In this document: piece after piece, positions 1-9,141 of the stretch
Layout: every line of letters starts with the position of its first letter
Numbering within the stretch: the first letter of the stretch is position 1
NCBI GenBank assembly: GCA_902500705.1
Contig: CABVRR010000014.1
Coordinates: forward strand, 1-50,533
DNA length: 50,533 bases
Source of the DNA: an uncultured Nitrospira sp.
Lineage (GTDB): Bacteria; Nitrospirota; Nitrospiria; Nitrospirales; Nitrospiraceae
Direction of reading: 5' to 3'
The notes under the pieces: model-generated
Databases searched by the model: none
What the model was told of the DNA's origin: nothing
Seen by the model: only the letters and a program-made list of their open reading frames with translations
Program-made: the position numbers and the translations under genes

Positions 1-52
1 TGAGGGCGGTAAGACGGTCGGCTCCGGGGTCGTAACGGAAATTCTGGCGTGA
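1..52 (+). CDS. tuf: Elongation factor Tu, C-terminal end (partial)
   Basis: The first 49 bases encode the last 16 residues of a protein ending GVVTEILA, followed by TGA at 50-52. Bacterial EF-Tu ends with a near-identical stretch (EGG[KR]TVG.GVVTEI), part of domain 3. EF-Tu delivers aminoacyl-tRNA to the ribosome as a GTP complex. Its position directly before rpsJ is the usual fus-tuf-rpsJ order of the streptomycin/S10 operons. The rest of the gene lies outside the window. Confidence 0.9.
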   Translation, partial: EGGKTVGSGVVTEILA

Positions 53-91
53 CGATGACTATTGGTTGTATGACAGCTAGGAGTGAATGAA

Positions 92-403
92 GTGAAAGTC
101 GATCAGCGGATTAGAATCAGATTGAGGGGCTTTGACTACCGGATACTGGACCAGTCGGTTACGGAAATCGTCGAGACTGTCCGGCGCAGCGGGGCCAGGG
201 TGGTAGGGCCGATTCCGCTCCCTACGAGAATTGAGAAAATCACGGTGCAACGCTCAACTCACGCCGATAAGAAATCTCGTGAGCAATTTGAAATGCGGAC
301 GCACAAGAGATTGCTCGATATCATGGAGCCCACACCTGAGACTATGGATTCGTTGATGAAGTTGAATCTAGCCGCCGGAGTAGATGTGGAGATAAAGCTG
401 TGA
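92..403 (+). CDS. rpsJ: 30S ribosomal protein S10
   Basis: S10 is a head protein of the small subunit and, as NusE, a transcription antitermination factor. The product begins [17 protein letters not shown] and contains GPIPLPT, both S10 hallmarks; 103 residues is the normal length. An in-frame GTG also lies at 83, but the Shine-Dalgarno sequence AGGAG at 79-83 overlaps it. It sits 8 bases before the GTG at 92, so 92 is the better start. First complete gene of the S10 operon. Confidence 0.96.
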   Translation: MKVDQRIRIRLRGFDYRILDQSVTEIVETVRRSGARVVGPIPLPTRIEKITVQRSTHADKKSREQFEMRTHKRLLDIMEPTPETMDSLMKLNLAAGVDVEIKL

Positions 404-464
404 GGCTGCCTGAGTTGAATGCAGGTACGGTCTTAGTTGTGTTCTTCAATTATGCGGTGAGTCA

Positions 465-1085
465 ATGACGAATGGACTAATTGGAAAAAAATTGGGTATG
501 ACTCAAGTCTTCGATGAGAATTGTTTGACGCCGGTAACGGTCATCGAAGCTGGTCCATGCCAAGTAGTGACGGTGAGGACTAAGGAGAGAGACGGATACG
601 AAGCGGTTCAGCTCTCTTTTGGTGAAGTCAAAGAACGTAAGCTGTCCAAGGCTGAATTGGGCCATCTGAAGAAAAATCAGGCGTCTCCCAGTCGTGTTTT
701 GCGCGAGTTTAAAAAGGACGGCGAGGCGACCGTTGGGCAGTTGGTAACGGTGGGTATGTTTAAAAAAGGTGACTGGGTTGATGTGATCGGCGTTTCTAAA
801 GGTAAGGGATTTCAGGGTGTAGTGAAGCGCCATCATTATGCAGGTGGCCCTGAATCGCATGGTTCCATGTTTCATCGTGCTCCTGGCTCTATAGGGGCGA
901 GTTCGTTCCCTTCTCGTGTGTGGAAGGGAAAGGATCTTCCTGGTCACATGGGAGCAGAGCGAGTCACGGTTCAACGATTAAAAGTCGTTGAGTCTCGATC
1001 TGAAGAGAATCTCATCTTTCTTCGTGGTGCCGTGCCTGGGGCCGCTAATGGCGTCGTTGTCGTGCGAAAGTCGAAGAAGGGCTAG
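465..1085 (+). CDS. rplC: 50S ribosomal protein L3
   Basis: L3 binds 23S rRNA early in assembly and reaches toward the peptidyl-transferase centre. The product (206 residues) starts MTNGLIGKKLGMTQVF, the standard L3 N-terminus, and contains the central-extension signature HGSMFHRAPGSIG. Length is typical. The stop codon is one base before the rplD start, so the two are surely co-transcribed and probably translationally coupled. Confidence 0.97.
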   Translation: MTNGLIGKKLGMTQVFDENCLTPVTVIEAGPCQVVTVRTKERDGYEAVQLSFGEVKERKLSKAELGHLKKNQASPSRVLREFKKDGEATVGQLVTVGMFKKGDWVDVIGVSKGKGFQGVVKRHHYAGGPESHGSMFHRAPGSIGASSFPSRVWKGKDLPGHMGAERVTVQRLKVVESRSEENLIFLRGAVPGAANGVVVVRKSKKG

Positions 1086-1086
1086 C

Positions 1087-1710
1087 ATGCCTACTATTGA
1101 TGTAGTTGATCTGCAGAGAAAGAAGGTCGGAACGGTCGATTTATCCCCGCAAGTGTTTGGCTGCGAACCTCGTGCTGCCTTGGTGCATGAGGCGGTCATC
1201 ATGCAGCGGGCCTGTGAGCGTCGGGGAACAGCATCTACATTGCGTCGTGGTGAAGTGAGTGGCTCTGGTAAGAAGCCATGGAAGCAAAAGCATACAGGGC
1301 GCGCACGGGCTGGATCTCTGCGCTCTCCGGTCTGGCGTCATGGTGGGAGTGTCTTTGGGCCAAAGCCAAGAAGCTACGCCTACTCCATGCCGAAGAAGAA
1401 GTATCGGATTGCGTTGCAAAGTGCCTTGTCGGCTAAGGTAGCGGAAAGTAAATTATTTGTCGTGTCTGATCCTTCTCTGCAGCAGGCAAGGACGAAAATC
1501 TTGGCACAAGCACTAAAGCAATTTACCGGAGGGGATCACGCGTTGGTTATCGTCGGTAAAGAGCAATCAGAGGTCTTGAGAGCTGCGAATAACTTGTCTG
1601 CCGTGAAAGTGCTTAGTGCGGACCGGCTGAATGTGTACGATGTCGTTCGTGCTCAAGTGGTTCTGATCGCTGAGCGCGAGCTCGGCCCTGTGAGTGAGGT
1701 ATGGTCATGA
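1087..1710 (+). CDS. rplD: 50S ribosomal protein L4
   Basis: L4 lines the peptide exit tunnel and in some bacteria autoregulates the S10 operon. The 207-residue product starts MPTIDVVDLQ at the ATG at 1087, immediately after the rplC stop. The loop signature KPWKQKHTGRARAG and the adjoining RSPVWRHGGSVFGPKPR are diagnostic of L4. An open frame continues upstream to 988 but lies inside rplC, so the longer start is rejected. The gene overlaps rplW by four bases (ATGA). Confidence 0.96.
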   Translation: MPTIDVVDLQRKKVGTVDLSPQVFGCEPRAALVHEAVIMQRACERRGTASTLRRGEVSGSGKKPWKQKHTGRARAGSLRSPVWRHGGSVFGPKPRSYAYSMPKKKYRIALQSALSAKVAESKLFVVSDPSLQQARTKILAQALKQFTGGDHALVIVGKEQSEVLRAANNLSAVKVLSADRLNVYDVVRAQVVLIAERELGPVSEVWS

Positions 1711-2000
1711 AGGCTAATAGTCACAGGGTTTTGATTCGTCCATTGCTGACAGAGAAAATTACCGGACTTCGTGAGAAAACAAATACGGTTGGTTTTGTAG
1801 TTCATCCTGAAGCAAATCGCATCCAAATCAGGCAGGCCGTCGAGGAGTTATTGAAGGTCAAGGTTGAAAAGATCAACGTCATGAATATTCGCGGGAAGGT
1901 CAAGAAGCTTGGCCGGTTTTCAGGTAGGCGCTCCGATTGGAAAAAAGCACTGGTGACCCTTAAGGAAGGGGAAAAGTTGGAGATGTACGAAAGCGCGTAA
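1707..2000 (+). CDS. rplW: 50S ribosomal protein L23
   Basis: L23 sits at the tunnel exit and docks signal recognition particle and trigger factor. The 97-residue product includes LIRPLLTEK near the N-terminus and VRGKVKKLGR-like basic residues (NIRGKVKKLGRFSGR), typical of L23. ATGs occur at 1701 and 1707. The sequence GAGGT at 1696-1700 leaves six bases to 1707 and none to 1701, and 1707 gives the common ATGA overlap with rplD, so 1707 is preferred. Confidence 0.95.
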   Translation: MKANSHRVLIRPLLTEKITGLREKTNTVGFVVHPEANRIQIRQAVEELLKVKVEKINVMNIRGKVKKLGRFSGRRSDWKKALVTLKEGEKLEMYESA

Positions 2001-2055
2001 TCGAGATTGGCGTGGTCTTCCTGATCGTGGAAAAAGAAGTGTAGGAGCATAATTT

Positions 2056-2898
2056 ATGGGGCTGAAGTCATATCGTCCAACATCTCCAGGCCGTCGCGGC
2101 ATGACAGCGGTGGTGGCTGAGGGGCTGACCAAAAAAAAGCCAGAGAAATCATTGACGGTTTTTCATCTCCGGAGTGGAGGACGAAATAATGATGGTCGTA
2201 TGACCGTCAGGTTTCGTGGTGGAGGGCATAAAAGGCTTTACCGCGTGATTGATTTTTTGCGTGATAAGGTGGGAATCTCAGCACGTGTTCAGGCTATTGA
2301 ATACGACCCGAATAGATCCGCAAGGATCGCGCTCTTGAAGTATCGAGATGGAGAGAAGCGGTACATTTTGGCTCCTGTCGGACTGAGTGTAAATGATGAA
2401 GTGCAGTCAGGTCCGCAAGCTGAAATTCGGCCAGGCAATGCACTCCCATTGGTCAACATGCCTCTAGGCACCACCATCCACAATCTTGAATTGAGGGTCG
2501 GAAAGGGTGGTCAGTTGATTCGAAGTGCTGGTGGGTTTGCTCAGGTTATGGGACGCGACGGAGACTATGTGCAGGTGCGTTTGAAGTCTGGAGAAATGCG
2601 CAGGGTCTTGGGAGTCTGCATGGCGACTGTCGGGCAAGTTGGAAATGTTGATCACGAGAACGTGAGTGTTGGAAAAGCTGGACGGAACCGTTGGAAGGGG
2701 AAAAGACCGCATGTGCGCGGAGTTGTAATGAACCCTGTCGACCATCCTCACGGTGGTGGAGAAGGAAAGTCTGGACAGGGGAACCCGCATCCAGTCTCTC
2801 CCTGGGGTCTTCCGACTAAAGGTTACAAGACCAGGCAGAACAAGAAAACGGACAAATTCATTATCGCTCGGCGTAAGTCAGGAGTGCGCAATGCCTAG
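2056..2898 (+). CDS. rplB: 50S ribosomal protein L2
   Basis: L2 is a primary 23S rRNA-binding protein needed for subunit association and peptidyl transfer. The product is 280 residues, near the family norm. It starts [16 protein letters not shown] and carries the conserved C-terminal [14 protein letters not shown], whose histidine is implicated in catalysis. Its end overlaps the start of rpsS by eight bases. Confidence 0.97.
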   Translation: MGLKSYRPTSPGRRGMTAVVAEGLTKKKPEKSLTVFHLRSGGRNNDGRMTVRFRGGGHKRLYRVIDFLRDKVGISARVQAIEYDPNRSARIALLKYRDGEKRYILAPVGLSVNDEVQSGPQAEIRPGNALPLVNMPLGTTIHNLELRVGKGGQLIRSAGGFAQVMGRDGDYVQVRLKSGEMRRVLGVCMATVGQVGNVDHENVSVGKAGRNRWKGKRPHVRGVVMNPVDHPHGGGEGKSGQGNPHPVSPWGLPTKGYKTRQNKKTDKFIIARRKSGVRNA

Positions 2899-3178
2899 AT
2901 CGATAAGTAAGGGAGCGTTTGTCGACGATCATCTTCTCAAGAAAGTTGAGCAGATGAATCAAACAAAAGACCGGAAACTGATTAAGACATGGTCGCGGCG
3001 GTCAACGGTCGTTCCTGACATGATCGGTCATACATTTGCCGTTCATAACGGGAAAAAGTTCATTCCGGTGTTTGTGACTGAGAATATGGTTGGGCATAAA
3101 CTCGGCGAGTTTGCACCGACTCGGTTTTTTAAAGGGCACGGCCAAGCCAAAACTGAGAAGGCTGTTGCTCTTAAATAG
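2891..3178 (+). CDS. rpsS: 30S ribosomal protein S19
   Basis: S19 forms a complex with S13 in the 30S head near the A-site tRNA. The ATG at 2891 lies within the end of rplB and starts [12 protein letters not shown]; the 95-residue product has [21 protein letters not shown] and [10 protein letters not shown], both S19 signatures. An earlier in-frame start inside rplB would add a non-conserved tail and is rejected. Confidence 0.96.
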   Translation: MPRSISKGAFVDDHLLKKVEQMNQTKDRKLIKTWSRRSTVVPDMIGHTFAVHNGKKFIPVFVTENMVGHKLGEFAPTRFFKGHGQAKTEKAVALK

Positions 3179-3252
3179 AAATGGAAAGGTCGCTGTATCG
3201 GCTTATCGTCAATGCGTTGAGTGCGAGAGCTGATCAGTAGCAGGATTGGAAG

Positions 3253-3609
3253 ATGACTGAAGCACATGCGGTTCTGAAATTCGTTCGTGTTGCCCCTCGG
3301 AAAGCCAGACCGGTAATCGATATGATTCGCGGGAGGCAGGTGCCGATGGCACTGGCCATTCTGAAGCATACGCCCCGTCATGCTGCGAGGGTTGTGGAAA
3401 AAATCGTTCGTTCCGCTGTGGCAAATGCCGAGCTCAAGGAGATGGGTGATAGTGAATCCATGGTGATCTCCAAGGCCTTTGTTGATTGCGGTCCCACGTA
3501 TAAGCGGGTGCGTGCTAGGTCGATGGGGCGGGCAAATGCAATCCAAAAGCGCACGAGTCACATTACCGTCGTGGTGACGGCGCCTGAAAATTCGCGTAAA
3601 CGGAAATAG
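3253..3609 (+). CDS. rplV: 50S ribosomal protein L22
   Basis: L22 contacts all 23S rRNA domains and its beta-hairpin lines the exit tunnel, where macrolides act. The 118-residue product has [17 protein letters not shown] at the N-terminus and [24 protein letters not shown] further on, matching L22. ATG start at 3253 follows GGATTGGAAG. The 74-base gap before it contains no other gene. Confidence 0.96.
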   Translation: MTEAHAVLKFVRVAPRKARPVIDMIRGRQVPMALAILKHTPRHAARVVEKIVRSAVANAELKEMGDSESMVISKAFVDCGPTYKRVRARSMGRANAIQKRTSHITVVVTAPENSRKRK

Positions 3610-3638
3610 CACATTTCTCTCAATTGAGGCATTAAGGT

Positions 3639-4310
3639 ATGGGTCAAAAAACTAATCCAATCGGGTATCGACTTGGTTATAACTACACCTGGAGTTCGCG
3701 TTGGTACGCTGGGAAAGATTATGCCAAGCTGCTTCATCAGGATGTCAAAATTAGGAAGATGGTCAAGGCGAGGCTGTATCATGCTGGCGTGTCAAAGGTC
3801 GAAATCGAACGTTCAGGCGATCAAACCAGAGTGATTATTCATACGGCTCGGCCTGGCATCATCATTGGACGGAAGGGAGCTGAAGTCGATAAGTTAAAGG
3901 CCGATCTTGAGAAGCAATATGGTGGGCAAGTTTATATCACTGTTAAAGAAATTAAGAAGCCTGAGCTTGATGCTCAGTTGGTCAGTGAAAATGTGGCAAC
4001 TCAGCTTGAAAAGCGCGTCGCCTTTCGAAGGGCTATGAAGCGAAGTGTTCAGTCTGCTCTGCGGCTTGGAGCGCAAGGTATCAAGATCATGGTGGCCGGG
4101 CGTCTGGGTGGCGCTGAAATCGCCAGAACGGAGTGGTACCGGGAGGGGCGTGTGCCGTTACATACGCTTCGTGCAGAAATAGATTATGGATTCGCTGAAG
4201 CGCATACGACAATGGGACAGATCGGAGTGAAGACTTGGATCTATAAGGGAGAGCTTCTCCCTGTTCAACCTATCAAGGCCGAATCATCGTTAGATCGACG
4301 GTTTGCGTGA
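3639..4310 (+). CDS. rpsC: 30S ribosomal protein S3
   Basis: S3 is at the mRNA entry tunnel of the 30S subunit and contributes to the ribosomal helicase activity. The product (223 residues) starts [13 protein letters not shown] and carries a KH domain with [15 protein letters not shown] and the C-terminal signature [17 protein letters not shown]. Length and start agree with the family. Directly followed by rplP. Confidence 0.97.
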   Translation: MGQKTNPIGYRLGYNYTWSSRWYAGKDYAKLLHQDVKIRKMVKARLYHAGVSKVEIERSGDQTRVIIHTARPGIIIGRKGAEVDKLKADLEKQYGGQVYITVKEIKKPELDAQLVSENVATQLEKRVAFRRAMKRSVQSALRLGAQGIKIMVAGRLGGAEIARTEWYREGRVPLHTLRAEIDYGFAEAHTTMGQIGVKTWIYKGELLPVQPIKAESSLDRRFA

Positions 4311-4322
4311 GGAGATTGAGCT

Positions 4323-4745
4323 GTGTTAGCGCCTAAGAAAGTCAAATTCAGAAAAATGCAGAAAGGCCGGATGAAGGGTAAGGCCTATCGTGGTGGGCAG
4401 ATTACCCTGGGAGAGTTTGGTCTGAAGGCACTGGAGCCAGGTTGGGTGACCAGCCGGCAAATCGAGGCCGCTCGTATCGCTATTACTCGATACGTTAAGC
4501 GGGGAGGGCAAGTATGGACCCGCATCTTCCCAGATAAGCCGATTACCAAAAAGCCAGCAGAAACCCGCATGGGTAAAGGAAAAGGTAATCCAGAGTACTG
4601 GGTTGCCGTGGTGAAGCCAGGCAGAATTCTGTACGAGATGGACGGAGTGACTCCGGAGACTGCGCGTGAGGCGTTTCGTCTCGCTTCACACAAGTTGCCT
4701 GTTGCCACAAAGTTAGTCGTACGGGGCGAGTTTGGCAGTTCTTGA
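4323..4745 (+). CDS. rplP: 50S ribosomal protein L16
   Basis: L16 organises the A-site tRNA-binding region of the large subunit. The GTG at 4323 gives [17 protein letters not shown], the normal L16 start, preceded by GAGGAGATTGAG. The 140-residue product contains GRMGKGKG-like [19 protein letters not shown], the signature that carries the hydroxylated arginine in some species. Start and length agree with the family. Confidence 0.96.
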   Translation: MLAPKKVKFRKMQKGRMKGKAYRGGQITLGEFGLKALEPGWVTSRQIEAARIAITRYVKRGGQVWTRIFPDKPITKKPAETRMGKGKGNPEYWVAVVKPGRILYEMDGVTPETAREAFRLASHKLPVATKLVVRGEFGSS

Positions 4746-4777
4746 GTATCTAAAGCTAGGAAAGAGGAGCAGGGGAT

Positions 4778-4993
4778 ATGGCGTTGGATGTGAAGGAACT
4801 CCAACAGTTAGGGGTCGGTGAGCTGGTCGACAAGGAAAAGCAGCTTGTGCAAGAGCTGTTCAATCTGCGCTTTCAGTTCGGATCCGGGCGTCTCGAAAAT
4901 CCCATGCAAATCCGGAAGACGAAGCGTGATATTGCGAGGGTTCAAACTGTTCTCCAGCAAGTGAAGTCCCGTGCAGAGGGGGAGAAAAGGTAA
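4778..4993 (+). CDS. rpmC: 50S ribosomal protein L29
   Basis: L29 is a small alpha-helical protein next to the tunnel exit that helps dock trigger factor. The product is 71 residues with ELFNLRFQFGSGRLENP and the typical IRKTKRDIARVQTVL second helix. Strong Shine-Dalgarno AAGAGGAGCAGGGG precedes the ATG. rpsQ begins eight bases after its stop. Confidence 0.95.
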   Translation: MALDVKELQQLGVGELVDKEKQLVQELFNLRFQFGSGRLENPMQIRKTKRDIARVQTVLQQVKSRAEGEKR

Positions 4994-5001
4994 AGGACGT
5001 T

Positions 5002-5268
5002 ATGGCTGAAGTGGTAAAGCGTCGTCATTGGTATGGCGATGTCGTCAGTAACAAAATGCAAAAGACGGTCGTTGTTGTGCTGTCACGATCGGTCATTCAT
5101 CCGGTCTATAAAAAAGTTCTCAGACGGAAGACACGCCTGAAAGCACACGATGAAAGCGGAATGTGTAAAGTAGGTGATCGAGTCAAGCTCGTGCAGACGA
5201 GGCCGTTGAGCAAAGAAAAAAATTGGCGTGTCGTTCAGGTCATGGGAAAAGGTCAGCCGGAAAAGTAA
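5002..5268 (+). CDS. rpsQ: 30S ribosomal protein S17
   Basis: S17 is a primary 16S rRNA-binding protein with an OB fold. The 88-residue product contains GDVVSNKMQKTVVVVLSR and HPVYKKVLRRKTRLKAHDE, and ends with the LSKEKNWRVVQV motif shared by S17 proteins. It follows rpmC by eight bases and precedes rplN by 54 bases. Confidence 0.95.
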   Translation: MAEVVKRRHWYGDVVSNKMQKTVVVVLSRSVIHPVYKKVLRRKTRLKAHDESGMCKVGDRVKLVQTRPLSKEKNWRVVQVMGKGQPEK

Positions 5269-5322
5269 GAGACAAGATTCCAGAGTGGGCCACTGCTTTT
5301 TATTGCGTGTAGGAATATAGCG

Positions 5323-5691
5323 ATGATTCAGAACTATACATATATGGATGTGGCCGATAATTCAGGGGCGAAACAGGCCATGTGTTTTCATGTGTTCGGG
5401 GGAACGAGACGACGGTATGCGTCGCTTGGCGATATTGTGGTGGTGGCCGTCAAGGAGGCGATCCCACAGGCTAGCGTCAAGAAGGGTGATGTGAGTCGGG
5501 CCGTGATCGTGAGAACGACGAAAGAAGTTCGTCGGGAGGACGGGTCCTACATTAAGTTTGATCGAAACGCATGCGTCTTAATCAATAAAGACGGAGAGCC
5601 GATTGGAACGCGTATATTCGGTCCTGTTGCCCGCGAGCTTCGATGGAAGAAATTTATGAAGATCATTTCTTTGGCGCCGGAAGTTTTGTAA
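5323..5691 (+). CDS. rplN: 50S ribosomal protein L14
   Basis: L14 forms an inter-subunit bridge and is the contact for the silencing factor RsfS. The 122-residue product starts [17 protein letters not shown] and contains [16 protein letters not shown] and [13 protein letters not shown], all family signatures. It marks the start of the classical spc operon, though there is no visible terminator between the preceding genes and this one. Confidence 0.96.
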   Translation: MIQNYTYMDVADNSGAKQAMCFHVFGGTRRRYASLGDIVVVAVKEAIPQASVKKGDVSRAVIVRTTKEVRREDGSYIKFDRNACVLINKDGEPIGTRIFGPVARELRWKKFMKIISLAPEVL

Positions 5692-5713
5692 GGCAGAACG
5701 AACGAGGGGCATC

Positions 5714-6043
5714 GTGGAAGCACTCCGAAAAAGCAAGATCAGAACTGGGGATACAGTCGTCGTGGTTTCCGGTCGTGAGCGGGGGAAGACGGGGAAGGTT
5801 CTGTCGATCGATCTGCGCGCTGGCAAAGTGGTTGTGGAGAAGCTGAATATTATCAAGCGTCACACAAAGCCAAATCAAAAGGTAAAGCAAGGGGGGATTC
5901 TAGAAAGAGAAGCACCTCTTCAGATTTCGAACGTTATGTTTCTCTGTCCAACCACGCAAAAGCCGACGCGGATAGGAATTCGTATTTTGGAAGACGGACG
6001 ACGGGTGCGTTTCAGCAAGAAATCAAATGAGACCGTGGAATAG
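5714..6043 (+). CDS. rplX: 50S ribosomal protein L24
   Basis: L24 nucleates large-subunit assembly. The GTG at 5714 follows AACGAGGGGCATC and gives a 109-residue protein. A KOW motif ([20 protein letters not shown]) is near the N-terminus, followed by [13 protein letters not shown], the expected L24 sequence. The next gene, rplE, starts eight bases after its stop. Confidence 0.95.
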   Translation: MEALRKSKIRTGDTVVVVSGRERGKTGKVLSIDLRAGKVVVEKLNIIKRHTKPNQKVKQGGILEREAPLQISNVMFLCPTTQKPTRIGIRILEDGRRVRFSKKSNETVE

Positions 6044-6051
6044 GGTACGTA

Positions 6052-6696
6052 ATGGCTAAGGAACCAAAAAACAAATCCAGTAAACCGTCCGAGCGAAAGT
6101 CTTCGAAGAAAGAAGCGACTCCGCAAGTGGACCAGGGAAGTGAAGAGTCAAAATTCAGACCACGACTCCGTGACGTGTATCAGCAGCAGGTCGTTCCTGC
6201 ACTCATGAAAGAGTTTGGGTATAAGAACGTGATGCAAGTTCCCAAGCTTGAGCGTGTGGTATTGAACGTGGGAATGGGTGAAGCGATCCAGAATGTGAAG
6301 CTCTTGGAGAGCGCAGTGACCGAACTGGGAATGATCACGGGTCAGAAGCCGGTCGTTACCCGAGCGAAAAAAGCCATCGCCGGGTTTAAGCTCAGACAAG
6401 GGTTGCCCATCGGTACAAAGGTCACGCTTCGTAACCGGCGGATGTATGAGTTCTTCGATCGGCTGGTCACGTTGGCGCTTCCACGTATACGAGATTTCCG
6501 TGGCGTCTCCCCAAAGGCTTTTGATGGCCGAGGAAACTACACGCTTGGTTTAAAAGAGCAGTTGATCTTCCCTGAAATTAAGTACGATGAGGTCGCCTCT
6601 ATCCATGGGATGGATATTACGGTTGTCACCACGGCCAGGACGAACGACGAGGGGAAGGCTCTTTTGAAGCATTTGGGGATGCCGTTTCGTACGTAA
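6052..6696 (+). CDS. rplE: 50S ribosomal protein L5 with basic N-terminal extension
   Basis: L5 binds 5S rRNA and contacts the P-site tRNA. The core from about residue 37 on is ordinary L5 ([54 protein letters not shown]). It is preceded by about 35 residues rich in Lys, Ser, Glu and Pro, so the protein is 214 residues rather than about 180. The ATG at 6052 follows GGGTACGTA eight bases after the rplX stop; no better internal start was seen close to the core. Confidence 0.95.
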   Translation: MAKEPKNKSSKPSERKSSKKEATPQVDQGSEESKFRPRLRDVYQQQVVPALMKEFGYKNVMQVPKLERVVLNVGMGEAIQNVKLLESAVTELGMITGQKPVVTRAKKAIAGFKLRQGLPIGTKVTLRNRRMYEFFDRLVTLALPRIRDFRGVSPKAFDGRGNYTLGLKEQLIFPEIKYDEVASIHGMDITVVTTARTNDEGKALLKHLGMPFRT

Positions 6697-6744
6697 GAAT
6701 GATGTGAACCAACGGTTTCTGATTGTTGAGTGGAGGGGGTGCAC

Positions 6745-6930
6745 GTGTCACGATTGGCCCTGAGGAATAAAGCAGAAACGAAGCAGAAGTTCTCGACACG
6801 GGAATATCATCGATGCGGAGTCTGTGGTCGCGTGCGAGGGTATCTCAGTCGATTTCGGATGTGTCGAATTTGCTTTCGACTGATGAGTCTTCGAGGAGAA
6901 ATTCCTGGAGTTCGAAAATCTAGCTGGTAG
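6745..6930 (+). CDS. rpsN: 30S ribosomal protein S14, zinc-binding type Z
   Basis: S14 helps complete the 30S head. The GTG at 6745, preceded by GGAGGGGG at 6732-6739, gives [16 protein letters not shown] and a 61-residue protein, exactly the type Z length. Two Cys pairs, CGVC and CRIC, form the zinc ribbon that distinguishes this C+ form from the 101-residue zinc-free form. An in-frame GTG at 6730 overlaps the ribosome-binding site and is rejected. Confidence 0.95.
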   Translation: MSRLALRNKAETKQKFSTREYHRCGVCGRVRGYLSRFRMCRICFRLMSLRGEIPGVRKSSW

Positions 6931-6978
6931 CGATGTGTTTAGGGTGGTGCCTGCCAATGGAGGATAGAAGGATATAGT

Positions 6979-7374
6979 ATGGTTACCGATCCAATCGGCG
7001 ATCTTCTTGTTCGTTTGAAAAACGGCGCTCAGCGTCGGTTTGAAACAATCACAGTTCCTACTTCGAAGCTGAAACGAGCGGTTTTGGAGATTTTGAAGAA
7101 GGAAGGCTACATTGATGCCATTGAGGATGGAGTTCATGACGGACATCCCATTCTCACGGTGCGTCTTCGCTATGTGGGTGAGGGGCAGCCAATGATCACC
7201 GGGATGGAACGTGTCAGCAAGCCTGGACGTCGTGTCTATGTCGGCAGTCAGGATATAAAGAAAGTTCGCAATGGGATCGGGGTGTCCATTCTTTCCACAT
7301 CAAAAGGAATTATGACCGACCAAGAGTCCCGTAAGAGTCGTCTTGGGGGTGAGGTGCTCTGTTCGGTATGGTAG
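6979..7374 (+). CDS. rpsH: 30S ribosomal protein S8
   Basis: S8 is a primary 16S rRNA-binding protein and the translational repressor of the spc operon in some bacteria. The 131-residue product starts MVTDPIGDLLVRLKNG and ends with GIGVSILSTSKGIMTDQESR followed by LGGEVLCSVW, the standard S8 C-terminus. Typical length and ATG start. Confidence 0.96.
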   Translation: MVTDPIGDLLVRLKNGAQRRFETITVPTSKLKRAVLEILKKEGYIDAIEDGVHDGHPILTVRLRYVGEGQPMITGMERVSKPGRRVYVGSQDIKKVRNGIGVSILSTSKGIMTDQESRKSRLGGEVLCSVW

Positions 7375-7416
7375 GCAGATAAGTCATTTGGATTTTGAGT
7401 GAAGGATTAACAGACC

Positions 7417-7953
7417 ATGTCCCGCATTGGAAAAAAGCCGATTGCAATCCCTGGTGGAGTAGAAGTCAAAATCGCCGGATCAACCGTGTCGGTCAAAGGT
7501 CCATTGGGTAAGTTGGATTGGGCGCTCGTGCAAGGAGTGACCGTGGCTGTCAACAGTGGACAAGCCGTGGTCGATCGTGCAAGTGATGATCGTCAGTTGA
7601 GGGCATTACACGGACTGACTCGCGCTGAATTGAGTAACATGATCCACGGAGTTACGAAAGGGTACGAACGTTCATTAGAAATCACCGGAGTGGGCTACAA
7701 GGCGCAACTCCAAGGTCGGACGTTAAGCTTCAACGTGGGGTATATTAATCCGGTCGTCTATCAGGTACCGACAGGTATCGACGTGAAAGTAGATAAGCAG
7801 ACGCTTATCAACATCAAGGGAGTTGATAAGCGGTTGGTGGGACAAGTGGCGTCTGATCTGCGAGCGATTAAGCCTCCGGATGTCTATAAGCAAAAGGGTG
7901 TTCGCTATGCGGGCGAAGTGTTGCGTAAGAAGGAAGGCAAGACAGGGAAATAG
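7417..7953 (+). CDS. rplF: 50S ribosomal protein L6
   Basis: L6 lies near the factor-binding site of the large subunit. The product is 178 residues, starting MSRIGKKPIAIPGGVEV, with VKGPLGKL early and KPPDVYKQKGVRYAGEVLRK near the end, which is the L6 signature. Two L6 repeats are visible. rplR begins ten bases after its stop. Confidence 0.96.
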   Translation: MSRIGKKPIAIPGGVEVKIAGSTVSVKGPLGKLDWALVQGVTVAVNSGQAVVDRASDDRQLRALHGLTRAELSNMIHGVTKGYERSLEITGVGYKAQLQGRTLSFNVGYINPVVYQVPTGIDVKVDKQTLINIKGVDKRLVGQVASDLRAIKPPDVYKQKGVRYAGEVLRKKEGKTGK

Positions 7954-7962
7954 GAATTGGCC

Positions 7963-8328
7963 ATGAATGCTGCAGATAAAGTACAACAACTTGAGCGACG
8001 GCGTCGGCGGGTGCGGCGTGTAATTCTAGGAACGGCAGAGCGTCCTCGCCTGAATGTGTTTAGGAGTGCGACTCATATTTATGCCCAGGTTATCGACGAT
8101 ATTCGAGGTGCTACGTTAGCAGCTGCGTCATCGCTTGATAAATCACTGCGGAAGTCCCTTAAGTCAACAGGGGGGATTGAGGCAGCTAAGGCAGTAGGGA
8201 AATTGATCGCCGATCGTGCGAAGGCTGCCAAGGTAAACACGGTCGTGTTTGACCGAGGTGGTCGAATATACCACGGTCGAATCAAGGCGCTTGCTGATGC
8301 ATCGCGTGAAGGGGGCTTGCAATTCTAG
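7963..8328 (+). CDS. rplR: 50S ribosomal protein L18
   Basis: L18 binds 5S rRNA together with L5. The 121-residue product has the basic start [12 protein letters not shown], then [20 protein letters not shown] and a C-terminal [24 protein letters not shown], the L18 signature. The ATG at 7963 is seven bases after AGGA at 7952-7955; an in-frame TTG at 7957 is closer than optimal and was not chosen. Confidence 0.95.
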   Translation: MNAADKVQQLERRRRRVRRVILGTAERPRLNVFRSATHIYAQVIDDIRGATLAAASSLDKSLRKSLKSTGGIEAAKAVGKLIADRAKAAKVNTVVFDRGGRIYHGRIKALADASREGGLQF

Positions 8329-8413
8329 TTTGAGGCCGAGTACCTGACGAGCTTGGATGGCGAGTTGTCGCCTACCGGACCATCACTGAACTTAAGGACC
8401 GAGGGGGAAGAGC

Positions 8414-8923
8414 GTGCGAGTTAATCCCGATGAGTTGAGCCTGAAAGACAAAGTTGTGTTTATCAATCGCGTCGCAAAAGTTGTGAAAGGCGGAAAGCGT
8501 TTCAACTTCTGTGCACTCGTTGTCGTCGGTGATGGTCATGGGTGGGTTGGTATAGGCAAGGGCAAGGCCGCCGAAGTCCCGGTTGCGATTTCAAAGGCAG
8601 TTGAGCAAGCCAAAAAACATCTTGTTCATGTCCCGCTGAAAGGCGGCACCATTCCTCATGAGGTGCATGGTCTGTTTGGAGCCGAACACGTACTCTTAAA
8701 GCCGGCCGTCGACGGGACGGGAATCATTGCCGGGGGCGCGGTGCGTGCCGTTGTGGAGTTGGTCGGAGCGCATAACATCATCGCCAAAACTCTTGGCCGG
8801 GGGAATCCCTTCAATACCGTTCGGGCAACGCTGGATGGGCTCACTCAACTGAGAAATTTAGACGATGTACTTCGTTTCCGTCGGCAAGCAGTCGCTGAAG
8901 GGCGGGAAAGGGCTACGGTTTGA
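8414..8923 (+). CDS. rpsE: 30S ribosomal protein S5
   Basis: S5 helps set translational accuracy and forms part of the mRNA entry tunnel. The GTG at 8414 follows GAGGGGGAAGAG. The 169-residue product contains [21 protein letters not shown] and [19 protein letters not shown], the double-stranded RNA-binding-like N-domain of S5, then the [12 protein letters not shown] and [15 protein letters not shown]-domain. Its stop overlaps the rpmD start (TGATG). Confidence 0.96.
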   Translation: MRVNPDELSLKDKVVFINRVAKVVKGGKRFNFCALVVVGDGHGWVGIGKGKAAEVPVAISKAVEQAKKHLVHVPLKGGTIPHEVHGLFGAEHVLLKPAVDGTGIIAGGAVRAVVELVGAHNIIAKTLGRGNPFNTVRATLDGLTQLRNLDDVLRFRRQAVAEGRERATV

Positions 8924-9141
8924 TGGGTTCATCAAAGGCATCGAAAACTTCAACTCAGGGTGTTCAAAGTGTGCGTGTGACGCTACGACGAAGCCCCATT
9001 GGTACACCTCAGCGGCATCGCCTCGTCTTGCGTGGCTTGGGTCTTCGGCATATTCGGCAGACGGTTGTTCGCCCTGACACGCCTCAGGTCCGAGGAATGA
9101 TTCAAAAAGTTGGCTATCTACTTGAGGTTGGAAAACCATGA
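8923..9141 (+). CDS. rpmD: 50S ribosomal protein L30
   Basis: L30 is a small protein of the large subunit. The ATG at 8923 overlaps the rpsE stop by one base. The product has 72 residues, with about 15 Ser/Lys-rich residues before the core VRVTLRRSPIGTPQRHR, then LRHIRQTVVRPDTPQVRGMI and a terminal VGYLLEV; both latter stretches are diagnostic. An overlapping frame at 8865-9077 on the same strand is a shadow. The last bases overlap rplO by four. Confidence 0.93.
   Translation: MGSSKASKTSTQGVQSVRVTLRRSPIGTPQRHRLVLRGLGLRHIRQTVVRPDTPQVRGMIQKVGYLLEVGKP

Noticed and set aside
477..974. Long open frame antisense to rplC
   Set aside because: Lies entirely inside a conserved ribosomal gene on the other strand and has no recognisable protein sequence.
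988..1086. Upstream extension of rplD
   Set aside because: Lies within rplC and adds no L4-like sequence.
8865..9077. Frame overlapping rpsE and rpmD on the plus strand
   Set aside because: Shadow of rpmD; the rpmD frame gives clear L30 sequence.
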